This document shows positions 40,304 to 50,586 of a stretch of DNA of 64,000 bases, one piece after another. The notes under the pieces are model-generated. The model did no database searches, was not told where the DNA came from, and saw only the letters and a list, made by a program, of their open reading frames with translations. The stretch comes from Haliclona indistincta (taxonomy: Eukaryota > Porifera > Demospongiae > Haplosclerida > Chalinidae): the NCBI GenBank assembly GCA_964017065.1, contig OZ024785.1:13843592-13907591 (forward strand), in the 5' to 3' direction. The stretch's first letter is position 1, and every line of letters starts with the position of its first letter. The translations under genes and the position numbers were made by a program.

Positions 40304-40597
40304 TCAGCGAGTGTATCTGACTGAGCCGAATACGTTTTGCCTGCCACGTACACCAAATTTTCCAGAGTTAGGAGGATGTTCTTCATGGTGGATGGGTACT
40401 TCCAATGGTAGACAAGCAAAAACCAATGGTAGACAAGCATAGCACAAACTTTTTCCGTATCCAATCGGCAGTATGCTGAATACATCTTTGCCACCCACAA
40501 GTCCTTCCACTACCGTTCGCTGGTGTTCTTTAGTAGCTGTATAACCCAACTGCTGCACTGCTCGGTCTATCACTTCGCTCATCGTGCTAGACTCCAT
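40304..40597 (-). pseudogene. RecQ-like helicase N-terminal fragment
   Basis: From an ATG at 40597 the frame reads EVIDRAVQQLGYTATKEHQ, VVEGLVGGKDVFSILPIGYG then KSLCYACLP. Q-x-x-x-V-x-x-x-x-x-G-x-DVF-x-x-LP-T-G-Y-GKS-L-C-Y is motif 0 to motif I (Walker A) of RecQ-family ATP-dependent helicases. After LCYACLP a 22 bp tandem duplication (ACAAGC...TGGTAG, 40401-40444) breaks the frame and the rest is unrelated, so motifs Ia-VI are missing. In sponge genomes such truncated RecQ pieces are commonly carried by repeats; that is recollection, not shown here. Confidence 0.65.
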
Positions 40598-40881
40598 TTT
40601 GCTACAGTCAGTTTATAACGTAACGCAATTATTTATGACGTGGCGCAATCTGGTTGGACCTACCTCAAGAATCCCTGCGCTGTGGTACGTACGGGTACTG
40701 TATGCTGAAGCAACCAGACCCTTTCCTGTTAATGCGAAAGGGGCGGGTCCCCAGACTAACTAGGGTGTTGATCAGTGGCATGTACTAGTCTTTGACACAC
40801 GCACGCCAGAAGAGTAAATGTTTCATGTATTTCATGATGACTGGTCTCCTTTGCAATCACAGTTCTTGCATCAGATGATGA

Positions 40882-41692
40882 CTAATTTCTCCTCAGTTTG
40901 ACTCTAACCAAATGATTTTGCTCAATTAACTTTTTCCTCCATGCTCCCCGAGGTATGCACTTCGATTCAGCCTTGACTACAAACACGCTAACTTTAACTC
41001 TACTAGCAGCAGCTTTCTTCCGCTTCTGCTCATAAGCAAATGCACACTCTTCAAGAGGGTCAAATGCACAACTCTCCCTTTTTGAGCGTGCAGATGATGA
41101 TGATGAGAGAGAGTTACTGTTGCTCTCGCACTTGCTCCAGATGTCAAATTTGTGGATGATTTAGTAGCTATTTTGGTGATCTCGTTGAAAAACAAAATAT
41201 GCAGCATGTATAGAGTTCCTTGGGTTCCAAATCCTTGGGTAGCTTTTTCCTCACAGAGACTTCAGAAGATTTTGTTGCTCTACTTGAAAGCTCCACTAAT
41301 GCGCGCTTAATTCTTTCGTTGCTTTTTTTGAGCTCTGCCTGCTACTCTACTAGCTGACTCAAAGATGATCTTAGAGCTGGAGTATTCGGTCTAGGTGTAG
41401 TGTTGCCGCCATGGCGATGGAGATGGTGCAGATGACGATGAAGATTGGGGTAGCAGAGATGTTGCAGATGACGATGATGGTTTGGGTAGCAGAGTATATG
41501 GGTTTGGGTCCTCAAACAATGGTGGTTTTCTGCTGGGTAGTCATGTTTTCGATCAAATCTGAGATTTCCTGTCTGATGAGATGTTGTGCAGAGTATACAA
41601 GTGTTGCGAGGGTGGAGGGGACCCAGTAGCTGGAGTTTACCCTGAGGCCGTTGCCGCAGTAGGCGTCGTCGCTGTCGGGGTTGCTGTAGACA
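40882..41692 (-). pseudogene. Unknown multi-exon gene with one stop
   Basis: Exon 1 starts MSTATPTATTPTAATASG (41692) and ends at GTAAAC. The next exon, from about 41570, has His/Leu-rich 27 bp repeats (YPNHHRHLQHL), then LRSSLSQLVE, a TAG, and QAELKKSNERIKRALVELSS ... VRKKLPKDLEPKELY. A last exon (about 41160-40882) reads FDIWSKCESNSNSLSSSSSA, AFDPLEECAFAYEQKRKKAA, VKVSVFVVKAESKCIPRGAW and stops. The TAG lies in frame between two coiled-coil halves (probably CAG or AAG originally). Similar Ser-rich, KKLPRDL and IPRG-containing N-termini are found in sponge proteins, but I cannot name the function. Confidence 0.35.
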
Positions 41693-42745
41693 TCTTAAGC
41701 CAATGGAAGTGGATTCTTCGATAGAGCGTTTAGCAGCAGCAACAGCGCGTAGCCCGCCAAACCTTATGATGAGTTCACGAGGTGAAGCCAGTTGTACGCA
41801 TGCGTCTGATTTCGTCTCCCACATGCACATGTGGTACGGCGATTGGGAGGCGTGTACTTTGGAGGTACAGCACGCCCCCCTTGCCCATGCTTAGGCGATT
41901 AACCTGATTCAAAGCCTATTGTTCTAAATCTCGATAAATCGATAATATTTTCTTTAACAAAAAAGTCTGTAATTTTTTTTGACCCTTAGGAAATGGATTT
42001 GTCTTTGATAGTCTCTTTACTGTAGTTTTTTGTTGGCAGCCATACTTGATTGGAGTGAACTAACAAATGAACACTCGATGTTAACGAGTGTGATGTTTGT
42101 GCGCGAGTTAGAGTTGATGGCTATGCCATATCCTGAAACAATCTCTTCTTTGTGCAACCACCATTGCCGCCTCCTTTTACAGAAATGTAATAATACTAGT
42201 AGTGTCGCTAGTAGAGACGACAATGACGTACAAACATCAAGCTGGAAAGCGTTCATCCACATTGCATGCTAATCTGCAAAGACCAATTCAAAAATTCCCG
42301 CTGGCGCAAAAACAAAGGAGGGAAGGTGACTGTGACATCACCCCAAACTGAGGCGCCAAAGGAGAACGCTGCGTGTCCCACCTGTGTCGAGACCAAGGCG
42401 GTTGTAGTAGCTTGCCGTCTCGACGAAGACCGGGGAGACTTCTACCACGGAGTTCTTCGTATACAGTACCAGCGTGGGATTTGGCTAACGTTGCTTTTTG
42501 ATATAGACTTCTCACGTGTAGAGGAGAATGTGCGCACGTGAGATAGATGGGCTATAATTAGAAGCTTTATGTCACCGCTAACTCTGGTTGCTTTATGCAA
42601 CCACATTTACGTAGTAATCTGATGGAGTGTTAATTGAACGTGTCCTAAAAATGAAGCATTTTCAGAATATCATTAGTGATCTAGAAATTGTTTTGTCTAT
42701 GGAATGCTTCCAGAAATAGTAGGGAGGGTGGTGGAAGGTGTGCTG
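41693..42745. other. No gene confidently supported
   Basis: A plus-strand frame at 42266-42541 (KGGKVTVTSPQ, CPTCVETKAVVVACRLDEDR) and its opposite strand are both open; neither has a domain I recognise. The rest holds no coding signal. Confidence 0.35.
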
Positions 42746-43057
42746 CTATAAAAATTGAGTGCAAGAGGTGAACGTTGCTCCTAGTGGAGTCCCATGACCA
42801 ATAGAAGATGCACCAGTGCTGACAGACGAGCTGCTAGAAACGGTAGTGGCTCTGTTCATGATCACTGAAATGTGTCTGCAGTGGCGTATCCATGTCAGCT
42901 GTCCGCTAGTAATAAACTTCAACTGACTGAAAATAGTTTCAACTGCACTCCCATGCATACGCTTAGGATTAATGTGGTAGCCAAGGTGTCTTGAAAGAGA
43001 GTGAGATACTAAGCCTTTGAAACCATACCAATCAATGCCCATGTTCATGAGCTTCAA
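42746..43057 (-). pseudogene. P-element-like transposase C-terminal fragment
   Basis: The frame reads GFKGLVSHSLSRHLGY, HINPKRMHGSAVETIFSQLK, FITSGQLT and then loses similarity. (N/S)PKR-(I/L/M)-x-GSA-(V/I)-E-(T/S)-(I/L)-F-x-Q-(F/L/Y)-K is, from memory, the C-terminal signature of the P-element-like transposase family found elsewhere in the window. Only about 45 residues are preserved; the Ser/Thr-rich tail is unrelated. Confidence 0.4.
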
Positions 43058-43504
43058 ACTCTAGATCGCTAAAGATATTCTGAGAGCGGAGAAAGAAAGA
43101 CGAAGAAAGTGAAAATGGGAGGAGATTGGAGAGTGAGAAAAGGAAAGGAAGAGCAATAGTTATTCAGTTGAGAATTTCAAAATATCAAATTCAAATTCAG
43201 ATTGAAAGCATACAGCCTTATCACTAGTTCCTTTCAAAGAAAAGCTGTGATAGTGACGATCAATTCCTAGTGTTTAATACTTGGTGACACAGAACAAGAC
43301 ATGATTACTGACAGTGATAATATCATCAATTTGTCCGAAAACTGGGAGATCATCTTGCCGTGAAGTCAGCTAGTAATTACATCTTGAATATTTGGTGCTT
43401 TGCTGAATCACCCACTTCGGTCTGTCTTGTCTTCTACTCCGGAAAGAAGTTTAACTACGTGCCCAACTATAATTTTAATTAGATGCATTGGCTCCACAGG
43501 TGTG

Positions 43505-43695
43505 TATGTAATATATAAACCATGGCTTGGAGGTGTGTATGCCGAATATACCACCCGAGGTCGAGGTCAGAGGAAGTTTGCAGCCGAGATAAACCCCGAG
43601 CGAAGCGAGGGGTTTATCGAGGCTGCAAACTTCCGATGACCGAGACCGAGGGTGGTATATTCGGCATACACACCGACAAGCCATGGTTCATATGT
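43505..43695. repeat. Long palindromic fold-back element
   Basis: The two halves are near-perfect reverse complements around a centre at about 43600 (GAGCGAAGCGAGG). Arms of about 90 bp contain GTGTGTATGCCGAATATACC and GGAAGTTTGCAGCC. The outer ends read TATATAAACCATGGCTTGG and its complement. The same strand-symmetric frame is open in both directions, as expected for a palindrome, and should not be taken as genes. Confidence 0.9.
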
Positions 43696-44089
43696 TATAT
43701 ACCTTAGCGTGTGGGCATCGCTTCTTGCTCGCGTTCGCGTGGATCTCGATTTAGCGGTGAGTCACGGGCTGAGAGGAGGCCCCAAGTGTGTACGCGTACC
43801 TGAGTAGAGTGTGTGGGAAAGACTTGGACAGCTTTGTGCTTCTAGAGCGAAAGAGCGATCGCCAAGTTTTACAAATTGTTCTTGCAATATTCAACATGAC
43901 TTGGGCGGGGTTTGTCACATGCTTGCCAATTTAATACCCACTAGTGTCTGGATGATTGTACACTATAAATCTCAGCCACTTCTCGGCATCTTCGCCCTGC
44001 AACTGGGTGCTGCTAGTTGCAAGGCGAATAACTTTCCGAGGATGCCGTCGTGCAACCTCAACCTGGTCACGTGACCAAGGCACACCTCT

Positions 44090-44230
44090 TGGTTAACCCC
44101 TTGAGGAGTGTATTTCTCATATACCACCATGGTGGTATATATCGCATAATCTCCATGGTGGATTATGCGATATATACCACCATGGAGGTATATGAGAAAT
44201 TCACTCTTCAATGGGTTAACTGAGGTGTGC
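44090..44230. repeat. Second long palindrome, right arm shared with the tandem array
   Basis: Arms of about 65-70 bp around a centre at 44152 (CTCCATGGTGGA); they contain ATATACCACCATGG and GCACACCTC...GAGGTGTGC. The repeat unit of the tandem array begins inside the right arm at 44193, so the full palindrome exists only once. Confidence 0.9.
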
Positions 44231-44280
44231 ACCATGGTGGGGAATATGACGAATATACCACCTGTGCCTTGTATGGGGAC

Positions 44281-44760
44281 GCCCACACACTATGGTATAT
44301 AAATCATATGTACCCTTGCAGCCTGTCTCACGAGCAGTATCCTCCTTCATGGTTGAGCCTATAGCTGATTCATACATTTCATTGGCTTCATCAATGTAAG
44401 CTTGGTTTTTTATTTCGGGAAGTGCTGGTGGAATGGTTCGACTCGGAAAACCTCTTTTGTTTGACGTGAAGTGTCACCTAATGGAAGGAACCTCCTGGGA
44501 TTCACGTACACCATCTTGGACAGTGCTTTGCTGTATTCACCTTTGTTAGTGCAATAGCAACATCCAGCATAAGATCCTGCACCTGTATAACTTTTATCAT
44601 AATTGATCATACATCACCTTTGAAAGAGAAAGTGCTGTTCTGAAATGCATCAAACATTGTGGACCCACTTAGCTCTAGTAACTCATCGACTATAAGGTAC
44701 GGGTCGTGTTTTTTGGTTCAGATTTTCCTGGGATTATGCCTACCAGATGTAGAAACCCAG
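44281..44760 (-). pseudogene. EnSpm/CACTA (tnp2) transposase fragment, unit 1
   Basis: The strand reads VGIIPGKSEPK, then (one base shifted) HDPYLIVDELLELSG, MFDAFQ, then YDKSYTGAGSYAGCCYCTNK, GEYSKALSKMVYVNPRRFLP, and in another frame LPEIKNQAYIDEANEMYESA and ARETGCKGTYDL. G-I-I-PGP-x-EPK ... L-x-P-L-VDEL-x-E-L ... C-x-x-C ... RRFLP ... G-x-KG is the order seen in tnp2-type CACTA transposases. Three frame changes show it is inactive. The first Asp-containing block and the C-terminal FER block are absent; the latter type occurs at 16593. Confidence 0.6.
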
Positions 44761-45265
44761 ATAAGTGACGGAGGAGGGAACGAAGGTTGAGTATGGAAAT
44801 CACTATCAGACAGATAAGTGTATGAAGACCTTTCTATAGCAAAAGGGTTAGTTCCATCTGCTTACAAAAACGCTTGCCATGGATACATAGCGCTCAACCA
44901 TAGTGACTGGGCTAGTACATTACCGTGTCCTTGCAACAAGGACAGTATCACCTTGCCTAAATTGACCCGTCTTACTGATTTTGATAAATTTGTCATTTGT
45001 ATACTAGAAATTTATTCTCGTCCTGTGATATGATAGTTGGTACCTGGATAATTCTTGATGGTCGGTTTCTTTTCAGCAAGTCTCACAATCAGAGGTTACC
45101 ACCTCCTAAGGCAAAAAATTGTATTAGGTGTGAAATCCTATAGTTAAGTTTGAAAATTGTAAATTTTTGTTTATTAATGCCACTGTTTATACAGGAAACA
45201 CATTCACCTGGTATGCAAGTTCCATGGCATGCATGGAAACACATTACCTCATATCTTAGTGGTTA

Positions 45266-45526
45266 TTAATATTGCCTCCGCTTTTCACCACTTCTTCTTC
45301 TTGCCTCTCTCTCAAGTGCGTACAATTTGTCACTATTTTCATGGTATTTCTTTTTCCACTGCTCTTTCTCTGCCTCTTCTCTTCCAGCCTTCAACTTCCA
45401 CTGCTCTTTCTCTGCCTCTTCTCTTCCAGCCTTCAACTTCCACTGCTCTTTCTCTGCCTCTTCTCTTCCAGCCTTGAACTTCCACTCTTCTTTTTCTGCT
45501 TCTTCTCTTCCAGCCTTTCTCTTCAT
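45266..45526 (-). CDS. Coiled-coil protein with 13-residue repeats, unit 1
   Basis: From ATG at 45526 (MKRKAGREEAEKEEWKFK) the frame contains four copies of a 13-residue, 39 bp repeat (KAGREEAEKEQWKL type), then KKKYHENSDKLYALEREARR and a basic end. It should form a continuous charged helix. The 39 bp repeats make the opposite strand open as well; strand choice rests on the coiled-coil character and on the same strand as the 211-codon gene 165 bp upstream. It may be the second exon or a separate frame of that transcript. Function unknown. Confidence 0.45.
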   Translation of the reverse strand: MKRKAGREEAEKEEWKFKAGREEAEKEQWKLKAGREEAEKEQWKLKAGREEAEKEQWKKKYHENSDKLYALEREARRRSGEKRRQY

Positions 45527-45690
45527 TTCCCAAAAACCGCCATCTTTTTACAGCTGTTACAGTATTTAAAATGGAAAGCATGTGACAGATATACATGTCA
45601 TATGACCAGCTGACATGTGTTGCCTAGCTTGTTAACCACATGTACTTGGAAATTTTAACCTCTCCACCAATAACGGGTTATTCAATTGCA

Positions 45691-46326
45691 CTAATCAGTA
45701 ACATTATCTGGAGATATTTGAATCAAATTGTGAAGCCCAATAAAGAAGGACGCTGCCCAAGTGCGAATGGTTTGTGGACTTGTGTCTGTGTACTCTGATG
45801 CAATCTGTGCTGTGTCTGTGATGCTGTAGCCCCATTTTGTCATCGCAGTGGCCATCAACGAAACTGCCAAAGCCTTCTGAATCTCATAGGATGCATTTTT
45901 ATGTATATACGACATTAGCATGGATGCAGATTTGTCAAACGCACCTCTGCTTTTTCTGAATATGGAGCACAATGAAACAAAGCTGTCAGTTTCTGCCTCC
46001 ATGTCTGTTGTTTCAGATGGTACCGGCGTAGACTGAGACTGGATATTCTGTTTGGCAGAAACAGCTACTGTTGGATCTCCACGTGGATGAAGTTTAGTAG
46101 TAAACGAGATTTTGTGGATAGCAGATTCAGCAAACGCCTTTGAACTTCTCTTCTGCATAGATTGGCCAAGATTGGTACAGTCCTGAAGTACTGCAGAAAT
46201 TCCACCCTTCCGCTTTGGCTTTGCAGGAGTCCTATCAAGTGAACTGCTGCTGCTGCTGCTGGAGTAGTTCTGAAAAAAACTGTTTTGAGAAACCTTGTAG
46301 TCACTATCACCATCAACGCTATTCAT
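45691..46326 (-). CDS. 211-residue protein with putative helix-turn-helix, unit 1
   Basis: The longest uninterrupted frame in the window. It starts MNSVDGDSDYKVSQNSFFQN, has a run of eight serines, a basic patch (RTPAKPKRKGG), a Ser/Thr-rich middle, then KSASMLMSYIHKNASYEIQK and a C-terminal helical block: AVSLMATAMTKWGYSITDTA, QIASEYTDTSPQTIRTWAAS. That last block (helix, GYS-x-T-x-A, turn, TSP-x-T-I-R-x-W) resembles the helix-turn-helix that begins several animal transposase-like proteins. I infer a DNA-binding role; nothing proves it. A CRE/E-box/TATA promoter lies 60-100 bp upstream. The codons show no break in any of the three copies. Confidence 0.65.
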   Translation of the reverse strand: MNSVDGDSDYKVSQNSFFQNYSSSSSSSSLDRTPAKPKRKGGISAVLQDCTNLGQSMQKRSSKAFAESAIHKISFTTKLHPRGDPTVAVSAKQNIQSQSTPVPSETTDMEAETDSFVSLCSIFRKSRGAFDKSASMLMSYIHKNASYEIQKALAVSLMATAMTKWGYSITDTAQIASEYTDTSPQTIRTWAASFFIGLHNLIQISPDNVTD

Positions 46327-46388
46327 TCTGAACTCCTACACAATACAACTTGAACTAACGATAACGACCACGAGATATACTGAACTAA

Positions 46389-46429
46389 CTTTATAACCAC
46401 ACGCACGTGATACAGTATGTGTGACGTCA
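46389..46429 (-). promoter_or_regulatory. Promoter of the 211-residue gene: CRE, E-box, TATA (unit 1)
   Basis: Reading towards the ATG at 46326: TGACGTCA (CRE, 46422-46429), CACGTG (E-box, 46404-46409), TATAAAG (46389-46395), then about 60 bp to the ATG. Spacing is textbook for a TATA promoter with a proximal CRE. Confidence 0.6.
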
Positions 46430-46630
46430 CGTCATAAATGTATTTTTGTATTGCATGATACTGGGTAACCGTCGAAACCGTCTCTCTCTGATGGTAGAGC
46501 TGCGCTCGTCGCGACGAAGCGAGGTAGCGACAAAAGGCAAGCGTGTATGTGAAGTACTATGTTTAAGCTACCCAGCAACCAAGTTTTGTATCTTAACTCC
46601 TGTAGACTCTGGAGTTCCTAACCAAACGTT

Positions 46631-46723
46631 GTGGTTAGTCGTGATTCAACGACTAACCACAGTGGTGAAACAGTTCACCACTGAAACACAACGTTTCAGT
46701 GGTGAAACGTTGTGGTTAGTCGT
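46631..46723. other. Hairpin spacer between units 1 and 2
   Basis: Contains GTGGTTAGTCGT ... ACGACTAACCAC, AGTGGTGAA ... TTCACCACT and further copies of GTTGTGGTTAGTCGTGA. It can fold into two adjacent hairpins. Bases 46645-46723 are missing after unit 3. Confidence 0.85.
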
Positions 46724-46810
46724 GAGAAATTCACTCTTCAATGGGTTAACTGAGGTGTGCACCATGGTGGGGAATATGACGAATATACCACCTGTGCCTT
46801 GTATGGGGAC

Positions 46811-47290
46811 GCCCACACACTATGGTATATAAATCATATGTACCCTTGCAGCCTGTCTCACGAGCAGTATCCTCCTTCATGGTTGAGCCTATAGCTGATT
46901 CATACATTTCATTGGCTTCATCAATGTAAGCTTGGTTTTTTATTTCGGGAAGTGCTGGTGGAATGGTTCGACTCGGAAAACCTCTTTTGTTTGACGTGAA
47001 GTGTCACCTAATGGAAGGAACCTCCTGGGATTCACGTACACCATCTTGGACAGTGCTTTGCTGTATTCACCTTTGTTAGTGCAATAGCAACATCCAGCAT
47101 AAGATCCTGCACCTGTATAACTTTTATCATAATTGATCATACATCACCTTTGAAAGAGAAAGTGCTGTTCTGAAATGCATCAAACATTGTGGACCCACTT
47201 AGCTCTAGTAACTCATCGACTATAAGGTACGGGTCGTGTTTTTTGGTTCAGATTTTCCTGGGATTATGCCTACCAGATGTAGAAACCCAG
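46811..47290 (-). pseudogene. EnSpm/CACTA (tnp2) transposase fragment, unit 2
   Basis: Identical to 44281-44760, shifted by 2530 bp, with the same frame changes. Confidence 0.6.
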
Positions 47291-47795
47291 ATAAGTGACG
47301 GAGGAGGGAACGAAGGTTGAGTATGGAAATCACTATCAGACAGATAAGTGTATGAAGACCTTTCTATAGCAAAAGGGTTAGTTCCATCTGCTTACAAAAA
47401 CGCTTGCCATGGATACATAGCGCTCAACCATAGTGACTGGGCTAGTACATTACCGTGTCCTTGCAACAAGGACAGTATCACCTTGCCTAAATTGACCCGT
47501 CTTACTGATTTTGATAAATTTGTCATTTGTATACTAGAAATTTATTCTCGTCCTGTGATATGATAGTTGGTACCTGGATAATTCTTGATGGTCGGTTTCT
47601 TTTCAGCAAGTCTCACAATCAGAGGTTACCACCTCCTAAGGCAAAAAATTGTATTAGGTGTGAAATCCTATAGTTAAGTTTGAAAATTGTAAATTTTTGT
47701 TTATTAATGCCACTGTTTATACAGGAAACACATTCACCTGGTATGCAAGTTCCATGGCATGCATGGAAACACATTACCTCATATCTTAGTGGTTA

Positions 47796-48056
47796 TTAAT
47801 ATTGCCTCCGCTTTTCACCACTTCTTCTTCTTGCCTCTCTCTCAAGTGCGTACAATTTGTCACTATTTTCATGGTATTTCTTTTTCCACTGCTCTTTCTC
47901 TGCCTCTTCTCTTCCAGCCTTCAACTTCCACTGCTCTTTCTCTGCCTCTTCTCTTCCAGCCTTCAACTTCCACTGCTCTTTCTCTGCCTCTTCTCTTCCA
48001 GCCTTGAACTTCCACTCTTCTTTTTCTGCTTCTTCTCTTCCAGCCTTTCTCTTCAT
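47796..48056 (-). CDS. Coiled-coil protein, unit 2
   Basis: Identical to 45266-45526. Confidence 0.45.
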   Translation of the reverse strand: MKRKAGREEAEKEEWKFKAGREEAEKEQWKLKAGREEAEKEQWKLKAGREEAEKEQWKKKYHENSDKLYALEREARRRSGEKRRQY

Positions 48057-48220
48057 TTCCCAAAAACCGCCATCTTTTTACAGCTGTTACAGTATTTAAA
48101 ATGGAAAGCATGTGACAGATATACATGTCATATGACCAGCTGACATGTGTTGCCTAGCTTGTTAACCACATGTACTTGGAAATTTTAACCTCTCCACCAA
48201 TAACGGGTTATTCAATTGCA

Positions 48221-48856
48221 CTAATCAGTAACATTATCTGGAGATATTTGAATCAAATTGTGAAGCCCAATAAAGAAGGACGCTGCCCAAGTGCGAATGG
48301 TTTGTGGACTTGTGTCTGTGTACTCTGATGCAATCTGTGCTGTGTCTGTGATGCTGTAGCCCCATTTTGTCATCGCAGTGGCCATCAACGAAACTGCCAA
48401 AGCCTTCTGAATCTCATAGGATGCATTTTTATGTATATACGACATTAGCATGGATGCAGATTTGTCAAACGCACCTCTGCTTTTTCTGAATATGGAGCAC
48501 AATGAAACAAAGCTGTCAGTTTCTGCCTCCATGTCTGTTGTTTCAGATGGTACCGGCGTAGACTGAGACTGGATATTCTGTTTGGCAGAAACAGCTACTG
48601 TTGGATCTCCACGTGGATGAAGTTTAGTAGTAAACGAGATTTTGTGGATAGCAGATTCAGCAAACGCCTTTGAACTTCTCTTCTGCATAGATTGGCCAAG
48701 ATTGGTACAGTCCTGAAGTACTGCAGAAATTCCACCCTTCCGCTTTGGCTTTGCAGGAGTCCTATCAAGTGAACTGCTGCTGCTGCTGCTGGAGTAGTTC
48801 TGAAAAAAACTGTTTTGAGAAACCTTGTAGTCACTATCACCATCAACGCTATTCAT
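48221..48856 (-). CDS. 211-residue protein with putative helix-turn-helix, unit 2
   Basis: Identical to 45691-46326, with its own CRE/E-box/TATA promoter at 48919-48959. Confidence 0.65.
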   Translation of the reverse strand: MNSVDGDSDYKVSQNSFFQNYSSSSSSSSLDRTPAKPKRKGGISAVLQDCTNLGQSMQKRSSKAFAESAIHKISFTTKLHPRGDPTVAVSAKQNIQSQSTPVPSETTDMEAETDSFVSLCSIFRKSRGAFDKSASMLMSYIHKNASYEIQKALAVSLMATAMTKWGYSITDTAQIASEYTDTSPQTIRTWAASFFIGLHNLIQISPDNVTD

Positions 48857-48918
48857 TCTGAACTCCTACACAATACAACTTGAACTAACGATAACGACCA
48901 CGAGATATACTGAACTAA

Positions 48919-48959
48919 CTTTATAACCACACGCACGTGATACAGTATGTGTGACGTCA
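48919..48959 (-). promoter_or_regulatory. CRE/E-box/TATA promoter, unit 2
   Basis: Identical to 46389-46429. Confidence 0.6.
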
Positions 48960-49160
48960 CGTCATAAATGTATTTTTGTATTGCATGATACTGGGTAACC
49001 GTCGAAACCGTCTCTCTCTGATGGTAGAGCTGCGCTCGTCGCGACGAAGCGAGGTAGCGACAAAAGGCAAGCGTGTATGTGAAGTACTATGTTTAAGCTA
49101 CCCAGCAACCAAGTTTTGTATCTTAACTCCTGTAGACTCTGGAGTTCCTAACCAAACGTT

Positions 49161-49253
49161 GTGGTTAGTCGTGATTCAACGACTAACCACAGTGGTGAAA
49201 CAGTTCACCACTGAAACACAACGTTTCAGTGGTGAAACGTTGTGGTTAGTCGT
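49161..49253. other. Hairpin spacer between units 2 and 3
   Basis: Identical to 46631-46723. Confidence 0.85.
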
Positions 49254-49340
49254 GAGAAATTCACTCTTCAATGGGTTAACTGAGGTGTGCACCATGGTGG
49301 GGAATATGACGAATATACCACCTGTGCCTTGTATGGGGAC

Positions 49341-49820
49341 GCCCACACACTATGGTATATAAATCATATGTACCCTTGCAGCCTGTCTCACGAGCAGTAT
49401 CCTCCTTCATGGTTGAGCCTATAGCTGATTCATACATTTCATTGGCTTCATCAATGTAAGCTTGGTTTTTTATTTCGGGAAGTGCTGGTGGAATGGTTCG
49501 ACTCGGAAAACCTCTTTTGTTTGACGTGAAGTGTCACCTAATGGAAGGAACCTCCTGGGATTCACGTACACCATCTTGGACAGTGCTTTGCTGTATTCAC
49601 CTTTGTTAGTGCAATAGCAACATCCAGCATAAGATCCTGCACCTGTATAACTTTTATCATAATTGATCATACATCACCTTTGAAAGAGAAAGTGCTGTTC
49701 TGAAATGCATCAAACATTGTGGACCCACTTAGCTCTAGTAACTCATCGACTATAAGGTACGGGTCGTGTTTTTTGGTTCAGATTTTCCTGGGATTATGCC
49801 TACCAGATGTAGAAACCCAG
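49341..49820 (-). pseudogene. EnSpm/CACTA (tnp2) transposase fragment, unit 3
   Basis: Identical to 44281-44760, shifted by 5060 bp. Confidence 0.6.
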
Positions 49821-50325
49821 ATAAGTGACGGAGGAGGGAACGAAGGTTGAGTATGGAAATCACTATCAGACAGATAAGTGTATGAAGACCTTTCTATAGC
49901 AAAAGGGTTAGTTCCATCTGCTTACAAAAACGCTTGCCATGGATACATAGCGCTCAACCATAGTGACTGGGCTAGTACATTACCGTGTCCTTGCAACAAG
50001 GACAGTATCACCTTGCCTAAATTGACCCGTCTTACTGATTTTGATAAATTTGTCATTTGTATACTAGAAATTTATTCTCGTCCTGTGATATGATAGTTGG
50101 TACCTGGATAATTCTTGATGGTCGGTTTCTTTTCAGCAAGTCTCACAATCAGAGGTTACCACCTCCTAAGGCAAAAAATTGTATTAGGTGTGAAATCCTA
50201 TAGTTAAGTTTGAAAATTGTAAATTTTTGTTTATTAATGCCACTGTTTATACAGGAAACACATTCACCTGGTATGCAAGTTCCATGGCATGCATGGAAAC
50301 ACATTACCTCATATCTTAGTGGTTA

Positions 50326-50586
50326 TTAATATTGCCTCCGCTTTTCACCACTTCTTCTTCTTGCCTCTCTCTCAAGTGCGTACAATTTGTCACTATTTTC
50401 ATGGTATTTCTTTTTCCACTGCTCTTTCTCTGCCTCTTCTCTTCCAGCCTTCAACTTCCACTGCTCTTTCTCTGCCTCTTCTCTTCCAGCCTTCAACTTC
50501 CACTGCTCTTTCTCTGCCTCTTCTCTTCCAGCCTTGAACTTCCACTCTTCTTTTTCTGCTTCTTCTCTTCCAGCCTTTCTCTTCAT
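50326..50586 (-). CDS. Coiled-coil protein, unit 3
   Basis: Identical to 45266-45526. Confidence 0.45.
   Translation of the reverse strand: MKRKAGREEAEKEEWKFKAGREEAEKEQWKLKAGREEAEKEQWKLKAGREEAEKEQWKKKYHENSDKLYALEREARRRSGEKRRQY

Noticed and set aside
43475..43707. Two similar proteins on opposite strands
   Set aside because: They are both sides of one palindrome and arise from its symmetry.
44818..45033. Plus-strand 71-codon frame in each unit
   Set aside because: Composition is plausible but there is no start context, splice site or motif, and all other unit genes are on the minus strand. Identical copies add no evidence because the whole unit is duplicated.
45229..45613. Plus-strand Ser/Leu/Pro-rich frames in each array unit
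   Set aside because: They overlap the 39 bp coiled-coil repeats and are the reverse reading of them.
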